The notes below the pieces were generated by a model. That model did no database searches and had not been told where the DNA came from. It saw only the letters and a list, made by a program, of their open reading frames with translations. A stretch of DNA of 64,000 bases from Prevotellaceae bacterium UBA2738 (GTDB taxonomy: Bacteria; Bacteroidota; Bacteroidia; Bacteroidales; Bacteroidaceae), in assembly GCA_002353585.1 (NCBI GenBank), contig DEJW01000023.1, forward strand, positions 1-64,000, in the 5' to 3' direction. This document shows positions 27,591 to 37,868 of this stretch, one piece after another. A program made the position numbers and the translations under genes. Each line of letters starts with the position of its first letter. The stretch's first letter is position 1.

Positions 27591-29735
27591 TTAGAAGAAA
27601 TTGACACGATGGTCCTTGATGTCGGCATTGATGAAGAGCTCCTGCATGAAGTTGCCTGCTGCCTGCATATTGCGCTGAGCGAGGCGCTGCATCATTGCCT
27701 TGGCATCAAACTTCTGACCGCGTGACTGCTTCTTGGTTACCTGGAAGAGGTAAACGCCTGCGTTGCCCTTTACGGCATGCTTAGAGAACTGTCCCTGCTT
27801 GGTGGCTGCTACTGCGCCTGAGAGGGCTGGCTCTGATGCTCCAGTAGTAACTACGAAGACTGGTGAAGCGAAGGTGATCTGATTGACTGGTGAAATCTGT
27901 GCGCCCTTTGCCTTAGCTGCTGCAATGCTGTTAACGCCAGCGAGCTTAGCGATGAGCTTCTCTGCCTTCTTGTCGTTGATGACTTCTGCCTTTACCATTT
28001 CCTTTACCTGATTGTCAGAGAGGTCGCGATAACCCTTCTCGTGTATGTTGGTGAGTGCCACTACGAGGAGGTTGTCGTTGTCGCCACACTCATAGAGTGG
28101 TGAGATGGTGTTCTCACTTGCCTCATACACCCACTTGAGTGCATCGTGAGTGCCGTGGATGCCAGCGATGTTGTGCTGTGATGGACGAACATCCTGATTC
28201 TCGAGCACCTGATAGCCATACTTCTTGGCGTTCTTCTCAAGTCCCTCGATGGTCTGGTTTTCTGAAACGAACTGTGAGAACTTGTTGTAAGCCTTAGAGT
28301 AGGTGTCCTTAGAGAAGGTGATAGGTGTCTTGATGACAGCTGCCAGATACTTGGTCTGCATAGCGCGACGGTCTGTCACCTTTATTATTATATTGCCTGA
28401 GGTGGTGGCGAGGTTCTTGAGTGAACCTGCTGCCATGGTGTTCAGCGAATTGATGTATGCCTTAGTGTCAACGTCGAGTGATGGTGCATACTGGTAGTCC
28501 TTAGTGGTGAGCCACTGCTTAGCGCCTGTCTGTCCGTACTTCTTAGCGAGTGCATCCCACTGAGCTGGGTCAGCGTTGAGGGCGTTCATGATAGAGTCGG
28601 CACGCTGTCGTGACTGGTCGAGAGTCTCGCCTGCAACCTGAATAACCTGGAACTCAACAGAGTCAGGGAGCTCCTCACGAGCTATAAGGCGGATAGAGTT
28701 GAGAGTGTTGTCCTGAGCATTCTCCTTAACGGCTGTTGTAGTGCCTGCTGGAATAGAGTCGAGCACAGCAGCGATGTCGTTAGGGAAGGCAGCCTTAGTG
28801 ACTGGCACGCCGAGGTAAGCCACCTGAGAGCCTGACTTACGGATAATCTCAGAAGGGTCAGCTGCTGTAGCGAGTTGTGCAACGAACTCGTTGGTCTGCT
28901 TGGTGATAGCAGCACGGTCGGTAGCTGATGCCTGTACCTTAACTGATACGTACTTGATGTCGCGGGTCTCTTCATACTGCTTGAAGCGTGGCTTGAGCTC
29001 CTTATACTTAGCCTGCAGGTCGTCATCAGACACCTGAATGTCCTTGTCGGCTACAGAAGAGTAGGGAAGAGCGGCAAGCTGTATGTTAGCCTCTTCGTTT
29101 TCCTCGTTGAATGCCTGCTTAGCCTCTACGCTGTTAGAAACGAAGGTTGCAGCGAGGAGTGACTGATATTTCTGTGAGAGGAGCTGCTGGCGCAGGTTCT
29201 TCTCGATGAAGTTCCAGTAGTTATAGATAGGGCGCATCTGCTCAGCCTGCTGTGGGTTGCTCTGCTCAGCCTTCTTATACTCAGCAATGAACTGCTTGAG
29301 TGAGTTAGCGTCGAAGCGACCTGTCTGCTGATTGACGAATGGTGTCTGCATGAGCATCTGGTTGGTGCCCTGATTGAGGATGTCGCGTACCTCGTCGTCA
29401 GTAACCTTGAGTCCGAGTTTTGCTGCCTCCTTAGCGATGAGGGCGTTCTGCACATACTGGTTCCACACCATGTCGCGCACCTGATTGAGTTCGTCTTCAG
29501 AGAGGTTGTCACGACCCTGTGTCATTTTTATGACATCCTGGTATTCGTCAACCATGTTCTGAAAATCCTGATAACTGATTTTCTCGCCGAGGATTTCTGC
29601 AATCTGCTGACGCTCGTTGTTCTTAGTTGATTCGCAAGAGCGTACTGCTTCTTCGGCAATGAAGGCGAAGAGGCCTAGACCGATAATGGTAACGAGCAAG
29701 GCTCCTCTGTTTCTGATTTTTCCTAATACTGCCAT
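27591..29735 (-). CDS. PpiD/SurA-type peptidyl-prolyl isomerase
   Basis: 714 residues. A short cytoplasmic N-terminus and one transmembrane helix (ALLVTIIGLGLFAFIAEEAV, about 12-31) anchor a periplasmic SurA_N-like chaperone domain (ISYQDFQNMVDEY, then NALIAKEAAKLGLKVTDDEV). A degenerate parvulin-like region lies in the middle, followed by a long C-terminal region. PpiD proteins assist folding of outer membrane and periplasmic proteins at the Sec translocon. It follows gldE by 104 bp on the same strand, in a block (OMP, lptC, gldE, this gene) that is a familiar neighbourhood in Bacteroidales. Confidence 0.88.
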   Translation of the reverse strand: MAVLGKIRNRGALLVTIIGLGLFAFIAEEAVRSCESTKNNERQQIAEILGEKISYQDFQNMVDEYQDVIKMTQGRDNLSEDELNQVRDMVWNQYVQNALIAKEAAKLGLKVTDDEVRDILNQGTNQMLMQTPFVNQQTGRFDANSLKQFIAEYKKAEQSNPQQAEQMRPIYNYWNFIEKNLRQQLLSQKYQSLLAATFVSNSVEAKQAFNEENEEANIQLAALPYSSVADKDIQVSDDDLQAKYKELKPRFKQYEETRDIKYVSVKVQASATDRAAITKQTNEFVAQLATAADPSEIIRKSGSQVAYLGVPVTKAAFPNDIAAVLDSIPAGTTTAVKENAQDNTLNSIRLIAREELPDSVEFQVIQVAGETLDQSRQRADSIMNALNADPAQWDALAKKYGQTGAKQWLTTKDYQYAPSLDVDTKAYINSLNTMAAGSLKNLATTSGNIIIKVTDRRAMQTKYLAAVIKTPITFSKDTYSKAYNKFSQFVSENQTIEGLEKNAKKYGYQVLENQDVRPSQHNIAGIHGTHDALKWVYEASENTISPLYECGDNDNLLVVALTNIHEKGYRDLSDNQVKEMVKAEVINDKKAEKLIAKLAGVNSIAAAKAKGAQISPVNQITFASPVFVVTTGASEPALSGAVAATKQGQFSKHAVKGNAGVYLFQVTKKQSRGQKFDAKAMMQRLAQRNMQAAGNFMQELFINADIKDHRVNFF

Positions 29736-29839
29736 TTGAGTTTTATGTTTAGTTTTTTTGTTTTCGTTATCTTTTTACATATTTGACCAAGATGGTCTAA
29801 AACGGCGCAAAGTTAATAATTTTTCCGCAAATAAGCAAA

Positions 29840-31129
29840 TTATAGTGGCATTATTTTCACGAGTTCGATTTTTGTCTTGGTGTTTTTGAGTATTTTGCAT
29901 TTCCAGCCGTCGATGTTTATCACCTGATTGAGCTTAGGGAATGACTGGTGCTTGGCGAGGATTAGTCCGCCTACGGTCTTGTAGTCGTCGCTCTCAGGCA
30001 GATTGATGCCGAGCAGCTCGTTGACGCGCTCTATCTCAAGGCGTGCCGAGATGATGTAGCCTCCGTCTTTGGTGGCGCGACACTCAAAGTTGTTTACGTC
30101 GTGCTCATCCTCTATCTCGCCTATTATTTCCTCCACTATATCCTCGAGTGCCACGAGTCCGCTGGTGCCGCCAAACTCATCGACCACCACGGCGAGGGAG
30201 GTTTTCTGTGCCAGCATATCCTTCATGAGTTTGTTGACTGCCATAGTCTCAGGCACAAAGGGTATGGGGTGGATGTGTGAGTTCCACTCGCGTCTGATGC
30301 GGAAGAGTTCAGAGGAGTGAATGTAACCTATGATGTGGTCGATATCCTCTTTATAGACGATAATCTTAGAACGTCCGCTCTCGATGAACTTCTGTCGCAG
30401 TTCGTCGAGTGAGGCAACCTTCTCGATGCTGGTAATCTCGGTACGAGGTATCATGCAGTCGCGCACCTTAGTGTCGCTGAGATCGAGAGTGTTCTGAAAC
30501 AGTCGCACCTCAGGCGATGAGTCGTCCTTAGACGGTTCGCTGTCTGAGGGCTGGTCGCCCTCGCTGTCGTTGCCGTTAAGACTCTGGGTGACGAGGTAGT
30601 CGAGGTCGACCTTGGAGAATTCTTCGTGGTCGTCACCTTTCTTTACGTTTACACCCACGAGCTTGAGCATGGCACGCGAGATGAGGGTGCATGAGCGCGA
30701 GATGGGGTAGAGCACCACATAAAAGAGACAGGCAGGCAGGGCAAAGAGAGAGAGAGCCTTGTTGGCGTTATTCTTAAATATGGTCTTAGGCAGGTATTCG
30801 CCTGTGAAGAGCACTATGATGGTGGAGATGATGGTGTCGGCACTCACGCGGAACGCTTCAGACTGGTTGCTGAAGATGGTGGTGTCGAGCAGTTGCGCCA
30901 ACAGTATGCCGTATATGACGAGGGCGATATTGTTGCCCACGAGCATGGTGTTGACATAGGTGTTGGGGTGACGGTAAAAGAATGTTATGATGCGGTGGGT
31001 GAGACTCTCCTCATCATTGTTGACCTCTGCCAGCATACGGTTGCTGGACACGAAGGCTATCTCCATGCCAGAGAAGAAGGCAGAGAGCATCATGGTGATG
31101 AGGATGTATGCTATCAGTTCACAGTTCAT
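29840..31129 (-). CDS. gldE: GldE-like CNNM/CBS/CorC_HlyC membrane protein
   Basis: 429 residues. An N-terminal CNNM (DUF21) domain has four membrane segments to about residue 155, with FFSGMEIAFVSSN near 18-30. A CBS pair follows (DCMIPRTEI, about 225, and VDEFGGTSGLVALEDIVEEI, about 316), and the C-terminal CorC_HlyC domain ends LVKIMPL. These proteins are linked to divalent metal or other ion handling; the name gldE comes from gliding Flavobacterium, and no motility is implied here. The first five codons (MNCEL) are encoded by a heptamer array. Confidence 0.85.
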   Translation of the reverse strand: MNCELIAYILITMMLSAFFSGMEIAFVSSNRMLAEVNNDEESLTHRIITFFYRHPNTYVNTMLVGNNIALVIYGILLAQLLDTTIFSNQSEAFRVSADTIISTIIVLFTGEYLPKTIFKNNANKALSLFALPACLFYVVLYPISRSCTLISRAMLKLVGVNVKKGDDHEEFSKVDLDYLVTQSLNGNDSEGDQPSDSEPSKDDSSPEVRLFQNTLDLSDTKVRDCMIPRTEITSIEKVASLDELRQKFIESGRSKIIVYKEDIDHIIGYIHSSELFRIRREWNSHIHPIPFVPETMAVNKLMKDMLAQKTSLAVVVDEFGGTSGLVALEDIVEEIIGEIEDEHDVNNFECRATKDGGYIISARLEIERVNELLGINLPESDDYKTVGGLILAKHQSFPKLNQVINIDGWKCKILKNTKTKIELVKIMPL

Positions 31130-31153
31130 AGTTCATAGTTCAAAGTTCAAAGT
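31117..31153. repeat. heptamer tandem array overlapping the gldE start
   Basis: GTTC recurs at 31117, 31124, 31131, 31138 and 31145 with an exact 7-bp period (GTTCATA, GTTCAAA). It includes the gldE start codon and the first codons, and reaches the lptC stop region. Confidence 0.75.
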
Positions 31154-31155
31154 GG

Positions 31156-31800
31156 TCAACGGGGTCGTGGAGTAGCTGCCTGGCGCTTTGGGGTGGTATC
31201 GTTGCTGTTAACGTTCCCGTTCCCATTCCCGTTCCCGTTGTCGTTTCCGTTTTCAAAGTCTTCGCGAGTGAAGGCGCCCTTGGTGTTGCTGATGTTATAG
31301 TGGCGCATGTGCTCGTCGCTACGGAAAAAAGCTCCCTCGAGTTCGCGCTCAGGGGTTATGAGATGAGAGTAGAGATTGGAGTAGAGTTCGTGGCGATTCT
31401 GGTCCCAGTAGAGTTCTTCGCTGGTGAATATCATGCCATCGACAGTCTTGATACGCACGTTGCCCCACAAGTGCCATAGTTTGTTGGTAGTGAAGTAGTT
31501 GGCGGTATCAGCTTGAATATATGTTTCAACATGGAACTTCTCGTCGAGCTGTTGCAGGAACAAGCCTCGCGGAAATATCCATCGAGGCGGGTTGCGATTG
31601 TCATTAACCTCCCATTGCTCGGCAATGATACGATAGCGCATGATGCCCGAATCGCTTATGAGGGTATTGACTCCATAAGAGGTCATCATGGCAACGGAAT
31701 CCTCATCCCTTATGGCTTCAGCCGTATGCTCCCTGGCATTATCGCAGGATGCAATAATGAATAATGAAGAATATAGAATGAAGAATGTGAGCAACCGCAT
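31156..31800 (-). CDS. lptC: LPS export lipoprotein-type protein LptC
   Basis: 214 residues from the ATG at 31800; an ATG six codons earlier would overlap the upstream gene by 16 bp. The N-terminus MRLLTFFILYSSLFIIASC is a lipoprotein signal peptide with Cys19. The middle is the LptC beta-jellyroll (MRYRIIAEQWEV, then YFTTNKLWHLWGNVRIKT and FTSEELYWD). LptC bridges LPS from LptBFG to LptA in the periplasm. The C-terminal tail is a low-complexity NGNGNGNGN run encoded by hexanucleotide repeats. It follows the outer membrane protein gene by 2 bp. Confidence 0.85.
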   Translation of the reverse strand: MRLLTFFILYSSLFIIASCDNAREHTAEAIRDEDSVAMMTSYGVNTLISDSGIMRYRIIAEQWEVNDNRNPPRWIFPRGLFLQQLDEKFHVETYIQADTANYFTTNKLWHLWGNVRIKTVDGMIFTSEELYWDQNRHELYSNLYSHLITPERELEGAFFRSDEHMRHYNISNTKGAFTREDFENGNDNGNGNGNGNVNSNDTTPKRQAATPRPR

Positions 31801-31802
31801 AT

Positions 31803-33137
31803 TTACTCGAATTTCCACTTAGCAAACCAACGCTCGTTGAAGGTCAAGCCAATGTTGAGACGGATAGTATTCTCTCTGATTACGGAACCAGACTCGTTGA
31901 CCCACTGGAAACCTATGTTGAGGATGGAGCGATTGTTGTAGTTGTTGATGATAGGCAGACCCACACCCACACTGGCAGAAATCTCGCGCGGACCATCCTT
32001 GATTCCGTCTGCGGTGTTGAGTTTGAGGTATTTAGAACTGTAGCTGATACCTGCACGATACCTTATCTTATCGCCAAAAGAGCGTCCCAGAGGGTTGCGA
32101 CACCACTCGCCACCGATGTTAATTTTGTGACGGTTGTTGTAATAGCCCGTGTTGCCAACTAAGGTGCCGTCAGGTTTTTTGTAGTCGTTGACAGGCAGAG
32201 AAGCCCAGTTCTGGAAACTATAGTCAAGACCTATTCTCCAATTGTGGCCGTTGCGATAAGCAAAACCTACAGCCACCTCAGTAGGCATAGAGTAACCGTC
32301 CTTAGCCTTGCAGCGGATGGTGTCCTCGCGCGAAGTCTGTATGTTATAAGAGATGTAGTCGAGGTCGGCATCACCCCCCAACTGATGACCAGGGGTAACG
32401 GTCACGCCAACGGTAAGGTCTTTCGCCTTGCCAAACTGGTGGGTGTATTGAGCGGCAAAAGCCAGTTTGTAGGTGTGAATCTTCTGGTTGTAAATCTTAT
32501 AGGTGTTGTTGACGTAGCTGTCAGAGAAAGAGACGTTAAGCTGACGCCATATCTGTCCCCAAAGGAATGAAGCGTTAAGACCTATGGAGAGGTTCTTGAC
32601 AGGTTCCCAACCCACACCAACGAAAGCCTCGTGGAGTCCGCCGTCAGAGCTGTAGCTCGTAGTCTGGTAGGTCTTGGTGTAAAGAGGGTCATAAGGATAC
32701 TGGGCATAGCCCTGCACCTCCTTTTTATATTCAAAACCAAAGCCCATATCGGTGTAAGGCACTATACCAAAGCCCACACCCAAATGCTTGCGGGCACGGA
32801 AGCCTGCTATGAAATACTCGAAGTCGGCAACGTTAGCATTCTTAGAGGTGTTACCCTCCTTAAACATGGTGCGCTGGAGAGACATGCCGATGTCGAAGAT
32901 GAACGTCAGCGAATCGACACTGGAATAAGACGCTGGGTTGAGATAGTTAATCTGATTGCTCTCGCGGAAAGCAATGCCGACGCCATTCATGCCACGACTG
33001 GCACCGTTAGACTGGTCTATCAATGAACCAAGACCATACATGGAGTATGGTGAAAGTGTACCACTCTGAGCAAAAGTGTTTGCGGATAATAAAAAGAGAA
33101 ATGATATTAACGAAATTAGTCTTCTCGTAATTGTCAT
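31803..33137 (-). CDS. outer membrane beta-barrel protein
   Basis: 444 residues with a signal peptide (SLISFLFLLSANTFA, cleavage near Gln24). The body is a run of alternating beta strands with aromatic girdles and ends in NERWFAKWKFE, an outer membrane barrel C-terminus. The opening of the mature part (SPYSMYGLGSL, then MNGVGIAF, NYLNPASYS) is shared by a Bacteroidetes barrel family found upstream of lptC. It lies 2 bp before lptC. The substrate is unknown. Confidence 0.85.
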   Translation of the reverse strand: MTITRRLISLISFLFLLSANTFAQSGTLSPYSMYGLGSLIDQSNGASRGMNGVGIAFRESNQINYLNPASYSSVDSLTFIFDIGMSLQRTMFKEGNTSKNANVADFEYFIAGFRARKHLGVGFGIVPYTDMGFGFEYKKEVQGYAQYPYDPLYTKTYQTTSYSSDGGLHEAFVGVGWEPVKNLSIGLNASFLWGQIWRQLNVSFSDSYVNNTYKIYNQKIHTYKLAFAAQYTHQFGKAKDLTVGVTVTPGHQLGGDADLDYISYNIQTSREDTIRCKAKDGYSMPTEVAVGFAYRNGHNWRIGLDYSFQNWASLPVNDYKKPDGTLVGNTGYYNNRHKINIGGEWCRNPLGRSFGDKIRYRAGISYSSKYLKLNTADGIKDGPREISASVGVGLPIINNYNNRSILNIGFQWVNESGSVIRENTIRLNIGLTFNERWFAKWKFE

Positions 33138-33196
33138 TGTGTATAGTTATATGTTATTTTTTGTTACTTGAAGTGCAAAGTTACGAATATTTTTTG

Positions 33197-33204
33197 TATT
33201 TTTG
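33197..33204 (+). promoter_or_regulatory. -7 box of the Lnb-like gene
   Basis: TATTTTTG followed by CACC and then the GTG proposed as start (33209). The transcript would begin at or within a few bases of the start codon. Confidence 0.55.
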
Positions 33205-33208
33205 CACC

Positions 33209-34417
33209 GTGAAACGAAATATTTGCTTTTTTTTAAGGGAGCCACTATACATTTTAATGTTTTTTTTCTGTGGCACGCAGCAGGCTTTGTCAGCGGATGA
33301 GCTGTTAGAAAGGCTGAATAATGTTGATATCAGTCTTTTGACATGCGACCCACACGATGAGGTGTATTCCCTCTACGGACATACGGCAATAAGGGTGAAA
33401 GACGCAGGAACAGGACAAGATTTCGTGGTGAACTACGGCGTCTTTGACACAAGAGAGAGTATGTTTGTGTTACGTTTCATCTTCGGACTGACAGACTACA
33501 CGATGGAGATGTTTCCCTATAAGGACTTCCTGGCAGAATACAAGCGGTTCGGTTGTGGGATATACGAACAGCGCATGAATATGTCGCCAAAGGAGAAACT
33601 GCAATTTATGCTCGCCTTGCAGGAGAACGCTAAAGATGAGAATAAAGTGTATAGGTACAACTATTTCTATAATAACTGTACCACCAAGGCGAGAGATATA
33701 CTGCTGGACGCCTTCGACGGAGTGACAGAGCCAGTGGCTAAGAGCAGTCTGCAGCAGGGCGAACGCTCGTTTCGCCAACTGGTGCATCAGGGCAACGAAG
33801 ACTATCCCTGGACTATGGCAGGCAACGACCTGCTACTGGGCGTAGGGGCAGATGCCAACACCAGTTACGAGGAGAGGGAATTCCTGCCAAGAGTGTTGGC
33901 AGCAGACTTCGACTCCACAAATGTAGTATATGCCGATGGAATGCAGAAGCCCTTAGTAAGTTCGGCATTCTGGGCTTTGGAAAAAGGCAAGAAGTGGCAA
34001 AACCCCGATATGCCCACCTTTCCGTTGTCGCCAATGATGTGTGCCCTGATATTTTTCTTTGTGGTGGCAGTATGGGTGTTGGTGGAGTGTTTTGTGCTGA
34101 GAAAATCCCTTCCTTATGTGCATTATGTTATCTATTGTATGTATGCCTGGGTGGGGGTACTTTTGTTCTTAATGCTTTTCTCGCAACATCCTACGGTAAG
34201 AGTTAATTTTCAGATATTTATATTTAATCCGCTTTTCTTCATTTTTGCCCTCCCGAAGGTGATGAAGAAATGGGGCAGATATGCCATATTAGTGAGCCTC
34301 ATGATATTCCTCGTGGGCAACATTTTCCAAACCTATGCCGAGGGAACAAACGTGATGGCTTTTGCCCTGCTTACCACTTTTTTACCACATTTATTTTGTG
34401 GAGTGAAAAAAAAGTAG
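33209..34417 (+). CDS. lnb: Lnb-like lipoprotein N-acyltransferase (DUF4105)
   Basis: 402 residues from GTG 33209. A signal sequence (KRNICFFLREPLYILMFFF, cleavage near LSA) leads to a periplasmic DUF4105 domain, then five membrane helices from about residue 275 to the end. Candidate catalytic residues are His in YSLYGHTAIRV and Cys in NYFYNNCTTKARD. The Bacteroides Lnb family N-acylates lipoproteins in place of Lnt. An in-frame ATG at 33257 is possible but would shorten the signal sequence. It is monocistronic with its own promoter; secA follows after 75 bp with another promoter. Confidence 0.85.
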   Translation: MKRNICFFLREPLYILMFFFCGTQQALSADELLERLNNVDISLLTCDPHDEVYSLYGHTAIRVKDAGTGQDFVVNYGVFDTRESMFVLRFIFGLTDYTMEMFPYKDFLAEYKRFGCGIYEQRMNMSPKEKLQFMLALQENAKDENKVYRYNYFYNNCTTKARDILLDAFDGVTEPVAKSSLQQGERSFRQLVHQGNEDYPWTMAGNDLLLGVGADANTSYEEREFLPRVLAADFDSTNVVYADGMQKPLVSSAFWALEKGKKWQNPDMPTFPLSPMMCALIFFFVVAVWVLVECFVLRKSLPYVHYVIYCMYAWVGVLLFLMLFSQHPTVRVNFQIFIFNPLFFIFALPKVMKKWGRYAILVSLMIFLVGNIFQTYAEGTNVMAFALLTTFLPHLFCGVKKK

Positions 34418-34425
34418 TAAATTTG
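34418..34425 (+). promoter_or_regulatory. -7 box of secA
   Basis: TAAATTTG immediately after the TAG of the upstream gene, 67 bp before the secA ATG. Confidence 0.55.
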
Positions 34426-34492
34426 CGACTTAGTTTTGCGTAAAGCATAAATATTAAACAGACAAATTAACGAAAAATCATTAAACGAGTAT

Positions 34493-37400
34493 ATGAATTT
34501 CAATTCTATTCTTTCGGCTATTTTTGGCAATAAGTCAAGCCGAGACATAAAGAAGATACAGCCACTGGTAGATAAGGTGAAGGCTGCTTATCCTGCTATT
34601 AAGGAACTGTCAAATGACGAACTGCGCGCCAAGAGCAAGGAGATACAGCAGTACGTGCAGAACTCAGTGAGTGACCTGAAGAAGCAGATTGCTGACCTGA
34701 AGGAAAAGATAGAACAGACTCCGATAGACGAGCGTGAGCCGATATTCAACCAGATAGACAAACTGGAGCAGGAGGTGCTCGACAAACTGGAGGTGGCGCT
34801 GGAAGAGGTGTATCCTGTGGCATTCTCAATAGTAAAAGATACAGCACGCCGTTTTGCAGAGAACGAGGAGACTGTGGTAACAGCAACCGACTTTGATAAG
34901 GAACTGGCATCAGACCCTGCCAAGGACTTCATAACCATAGACGGCGACAAGGCGATATACCACAACCACTGGACAGCAGGAGGCAACGACCTGAAGTGGG
35001 AGATGATACACTATGACGTGCAGCTGTTCGGCGGTACGGTGCTTCATCAAGGTAAGATAGCCGAGATGGCAACAGGTGAGGGTAAGACGCTGGTGGCTAC
35101 ATGCCCTGTGTTCCTCAACGCGCTGACAGGCAACGGTGTACACGTGGTAACCGTGAATGATTACCTTGCTAAGCGTGACTCAGAGTGGATGGGACCTCTG
35201 TATATGTTCCACGGACTCTCGGTTGACTGCATAGACAAGCACCGTCCTAACTCGGAGGAGCGCCGTAAGGCTTATCAGGCAGACATTACCTTCGGTACCA
35301 ACAACGAATTCGGTTTCGACTACCTGCGTGACAATATGGCTATGCAGCCAGAAGACCTGGTGCAGCGTAAGCATAACTTTGCCATTGTGGACGAGGTGGA
35401 CTCAGTGCTCATCGACGATGCCCGTACCCCGCTCATTATCTCTGGTCCTGTGCCAAAGGGCGACGTGCAGATGTTTGAGGAGTATCAGCCACTGGTAGAG
35501 AAGATTGTGGCAGAACAGCGCAAACTCGCTACCTCGCTGCTGGCTGAGGCAAAGCAGAAAATAGCAAAAGGTAACGAGGAAGGCAATAAGGAATTGACCA
35601 ACGAGGGCTTCCTTGCCCTGTTCCGTTCATACAAGGCATTGCCAAAGAATACTCCATTGGTAAAGTTCCTTTCAGAGGACGGCATAAAATCAGGTATGCT
35701 CAACACTGAGGAATACTACATGGAGAACAACAACCGCCGTATGCCTGAGGCTATAGAGCCGCTCTATTTCGTGATAGACGAGAAGATGCACGGCGCCGAC
35801 CTTACCGATAAAGGTGTGGAATGGCTCTCAAAGCAGGTGAACGATAAGGAACTCTTCGTAATACCTGACATCACATCAGAACTCTCAGCACTCGAGGCAG
35901 AGACAGGACTGACCGACGAGGAGCGTCTGGAAAAGAAAGATGCACTCATCAACCACTTCTCTGAGCAGTCAGAGCGTGTGCACACCCTTCAGCAGTTGCT
36001 CAAGGCATACTCACTCTACAACCGCGACGACGATTATGTTGTAATAAATAATGAGGTAAAGATAGTAGATGAGCAGACGGGCCGTATAATGGAAGGCCGT
36101 CGCTGGTCTGACGGTCTGCATCAGGCTGTGGAGGCTAAGGAGCACGTAAAGGTGGAGGCTGCCACACAGACCTATGCTACCATCACCTTGCAGAACTATT
36201 TCCGTATGTACCACAAGCTTTCAGGTATGACGGGTACGGCTTCAACCGAGGCAGGCGAGTTCTGGGATATCTACAAACTGGATGTGGTGGAGATACCTAC
36301 CAACAAACCAGTTATACGTAAGGATATGGACGACCGCGTGTATAAGACGGCACGCGAGAAGTATAAGGCAGTGATAGAAGAGGTGGAGGCTATGCGCAAT
36401 GCTGGCAGACCAGTATTGGTGGGCACCACATCGGTAGAAATATCAGAGCTCATATCACGTATGCTCTCTATGCGCAAGATACCTCACAACGTGCTCAATG
36501 CTAAAGAGCACGCCCGCGAGTCACTCATCGTGGCTGAGGCAGGTAAGAGCGTGAACGGACTGGGTGCCGTAACCATAGCCACCAACATGGCTGGACGTGG
36601 TACCGATATCAAACTGACCCCAGAGGTGAAGGCTGCAGGCGGTCTTGCTATCATAGGCACAGAGCGTCACGAGAGCCGTCGTGTGGACCGTCAGTTGCGT
36701 GGTCGTGCAGGACGTCAGGGTGACCCAGGTTCATCTGTGTTCTACGTATCACTTGAGGATAAGCTGATGCGACTCTTTGCTTCAGAACGTATCGCCAAGG
36801 TTATGGACCGCTTAGGCTTCGAGGAAGGCGAGCGTATCGAGGCACCAATGATTTCAAGATCTATAGAGCGTGCGCAGAAGAAGGTTGAGGAAAACAACTT
36901 CGGCATACGTAAGCGCCTGTTGGAATACGACGACGTGATGAACAAGCAGCGTACCGTAATCTACGACAAGCGTCGCCACGCCCTGATGGGTGAGCGCATA
37001 GGCATGGATATCACCAACATCATCTGGGACCGCACACTCTCAATACTTTCAAATAACGACTATGAGGGTTGCAAGGAACGTTTCCTCAAGGTGTTCTATA
37101 TGGATGTGCCATTCACTGAGGAGGAGTTTACCTCTACGCCACGTCAGCAACTGGAGGAGAGCACATTCCAGAAGGTTATGGCAAACTTCAAGGAGCATGT
37201 GGACAAGGTGACAACCGAGGTTCAGCCAGTGGTGAAGCAGATATACGAAGACCCTAATGTGAACTTTGAGCGCATACTTATTCCGCTCACCGATATGCAC
37301 CTCATATATCGTATGAACTTCGACCTCAAGGAGTGCTACGATGCCGAGTGCAAGAACGTGATGAAGGAGTTTGAGAAGATGATTCTGCTCCACACCATCG

Positions 37401-37864
37401 ACGACAACTGGAAAGAAAACCTGCGTCAGCTCGATGACCTGCGTCACTCATCACAGAATGCGTCATACGAACAGAAAGACCCATTGCTTATTTTCAAACT
37501 CGAATCAGTGAAGCTATGGGATGCAATGATAAACCAGATGAATGACTCTGTATGCTCTACGCTCTCGCGCATACATATTCATAAAGAACAGGCTCCTGAG
37601 CAGGCTCCGACAGAAATGCCAAAGCCAAAGCCCCAGCCACAATACCAGACCAATAAGCCAGAACTGAATGCTGACGGTTCGCCAGCCATGCCACAAATGC
37701 CTAATCAGATGCAGGACGGCATGGACAGACCAGGCTACATAGACCCGACGGCACCACAGATGCCACCACGTATTCCTATAGTAAAGGGAAAGGAACCGCG
37801 TCCGAATGACCCTTGTCCTTGTGGCTCAGGCAAGAAGTACAAACATTGTCACGGAAGAAGGTAA
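34493..37864 (+). CDS. secA: preprotein translocase ATPase SecA
   Basis: 1123 residues, longer than E. coli SecA (901) as usual for Bacteroidetes. The first nucleotide-binding domain has GEGKTLV at about 196 and [20 protein letters not shown] at about 299. The preprotein cross-linking domain, NBD2 ([12 protein letters not shown] near 742) and helical scaffold follow. An extra insertion lies between about 330 and 480. The C-terminus is a proline-rich linker and a SecB-type zinc motif [14 protein letters not shown]. It drives Sec-dependent export. The next small gene starts 4 bp after its stop. Confidence 0.97.
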   Translation: MNFNSILSAIFGNKSSRDIKKIQPLVDKVKAAYPAIKELSNDELRAKSKEIQQYVQNSVSDLKKQIADLKEKIEQTPIDEREPIFNQIDKLEQEVLDKLEVALEEVYPVAFSIVKDTARRFAENEETVVTATDFDKELASDPAKDFITIDGDKAIYHNHWTAGGNDLKWEMIHYDVQLFGGTVLHQGKIAEMATGEGKTLVATCPVFLNALTGNGVHVVTVNDYLAKRDSEWMGPLYMFHGLSVDCIDKHRPNSEERRKAYQADITFGTNNEFGFDYLRDNMAMQPEDLVQRKHNFAIVDEVDSVLIDDARTPLIISGPVPKGDVQMFEEYQPLVEKIVAEQRKLATSLLAEAKQKIAKGNEEGNKELTNEGFLALFRSYKALPKNTPLVKFLSEDGIKSGMLNTEEYYMENNNRRMPEAIEPLYFVIDEKMHGADLTDKGVEWLSKQVNDKELFVIPDITSELSALEAETGLTDEERLEKKDALINHFSEQSERVHTLQQLLKAYSLYNRDDDYVVINNEVKIVDEQTGRIMEGRRWSDGLHQAVEAKEHVKVEAATQTYATITLQNYFRMYHKLSGMTGTASTEAGEFWDIYKLDVVEIPTNKPVIRKDMDDRVYKTAREKYKAVIEEVEAMRNAGRPVLVGTTSVEISELISRMLSMRKIPHNVLNAKEHARESLIVAEAGKSVNGLGAVTIATNMAGRGTDIKLTPEVKAAGGLAIIGTERHESRRVDRQLRGRAGRQGDPGSSVFYVSLEDKLMRLFASERIAKVMDRLGFEEGERIEAPMISRSIERAQKKVEENNFGIRKRLLEYDDVMNKQRTVIYDKRRHALMGERIGMDITNIIWDRTLSILSNNDYEGCKERFLKVFYMDVPFTEEEFTSTPRQQLEESTFQKVMANFKEHVDKVTTEVQPVVKQIYEDPNVNFERILIPLTDMHLIYRMNFDLKECYDAECKNVMKEFEKMILLHTIDDNWKENLRQLDDLRHSSQNASYEQKDPLLIFKLESVKLWDAMINQMNDSVCSTLSRIHIHKEQAPEQAPTEMPKPKPQPQYQTNKPELNADGSPAMPQMPNQMQDGMDRPGYIDPTAPQMPPRIPIVKGKEPRPNDPCPCGSGKKYKHCHGRR

Positions 37865-37868
37865 CAAT

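Noticed and set aside
37806..37868. N-terminal extension of the small gene after secA
   Set aside because: It would lie inside the conserved secA zinc-motif codons; ATG 37869 with a 4-bp gap is a better start.
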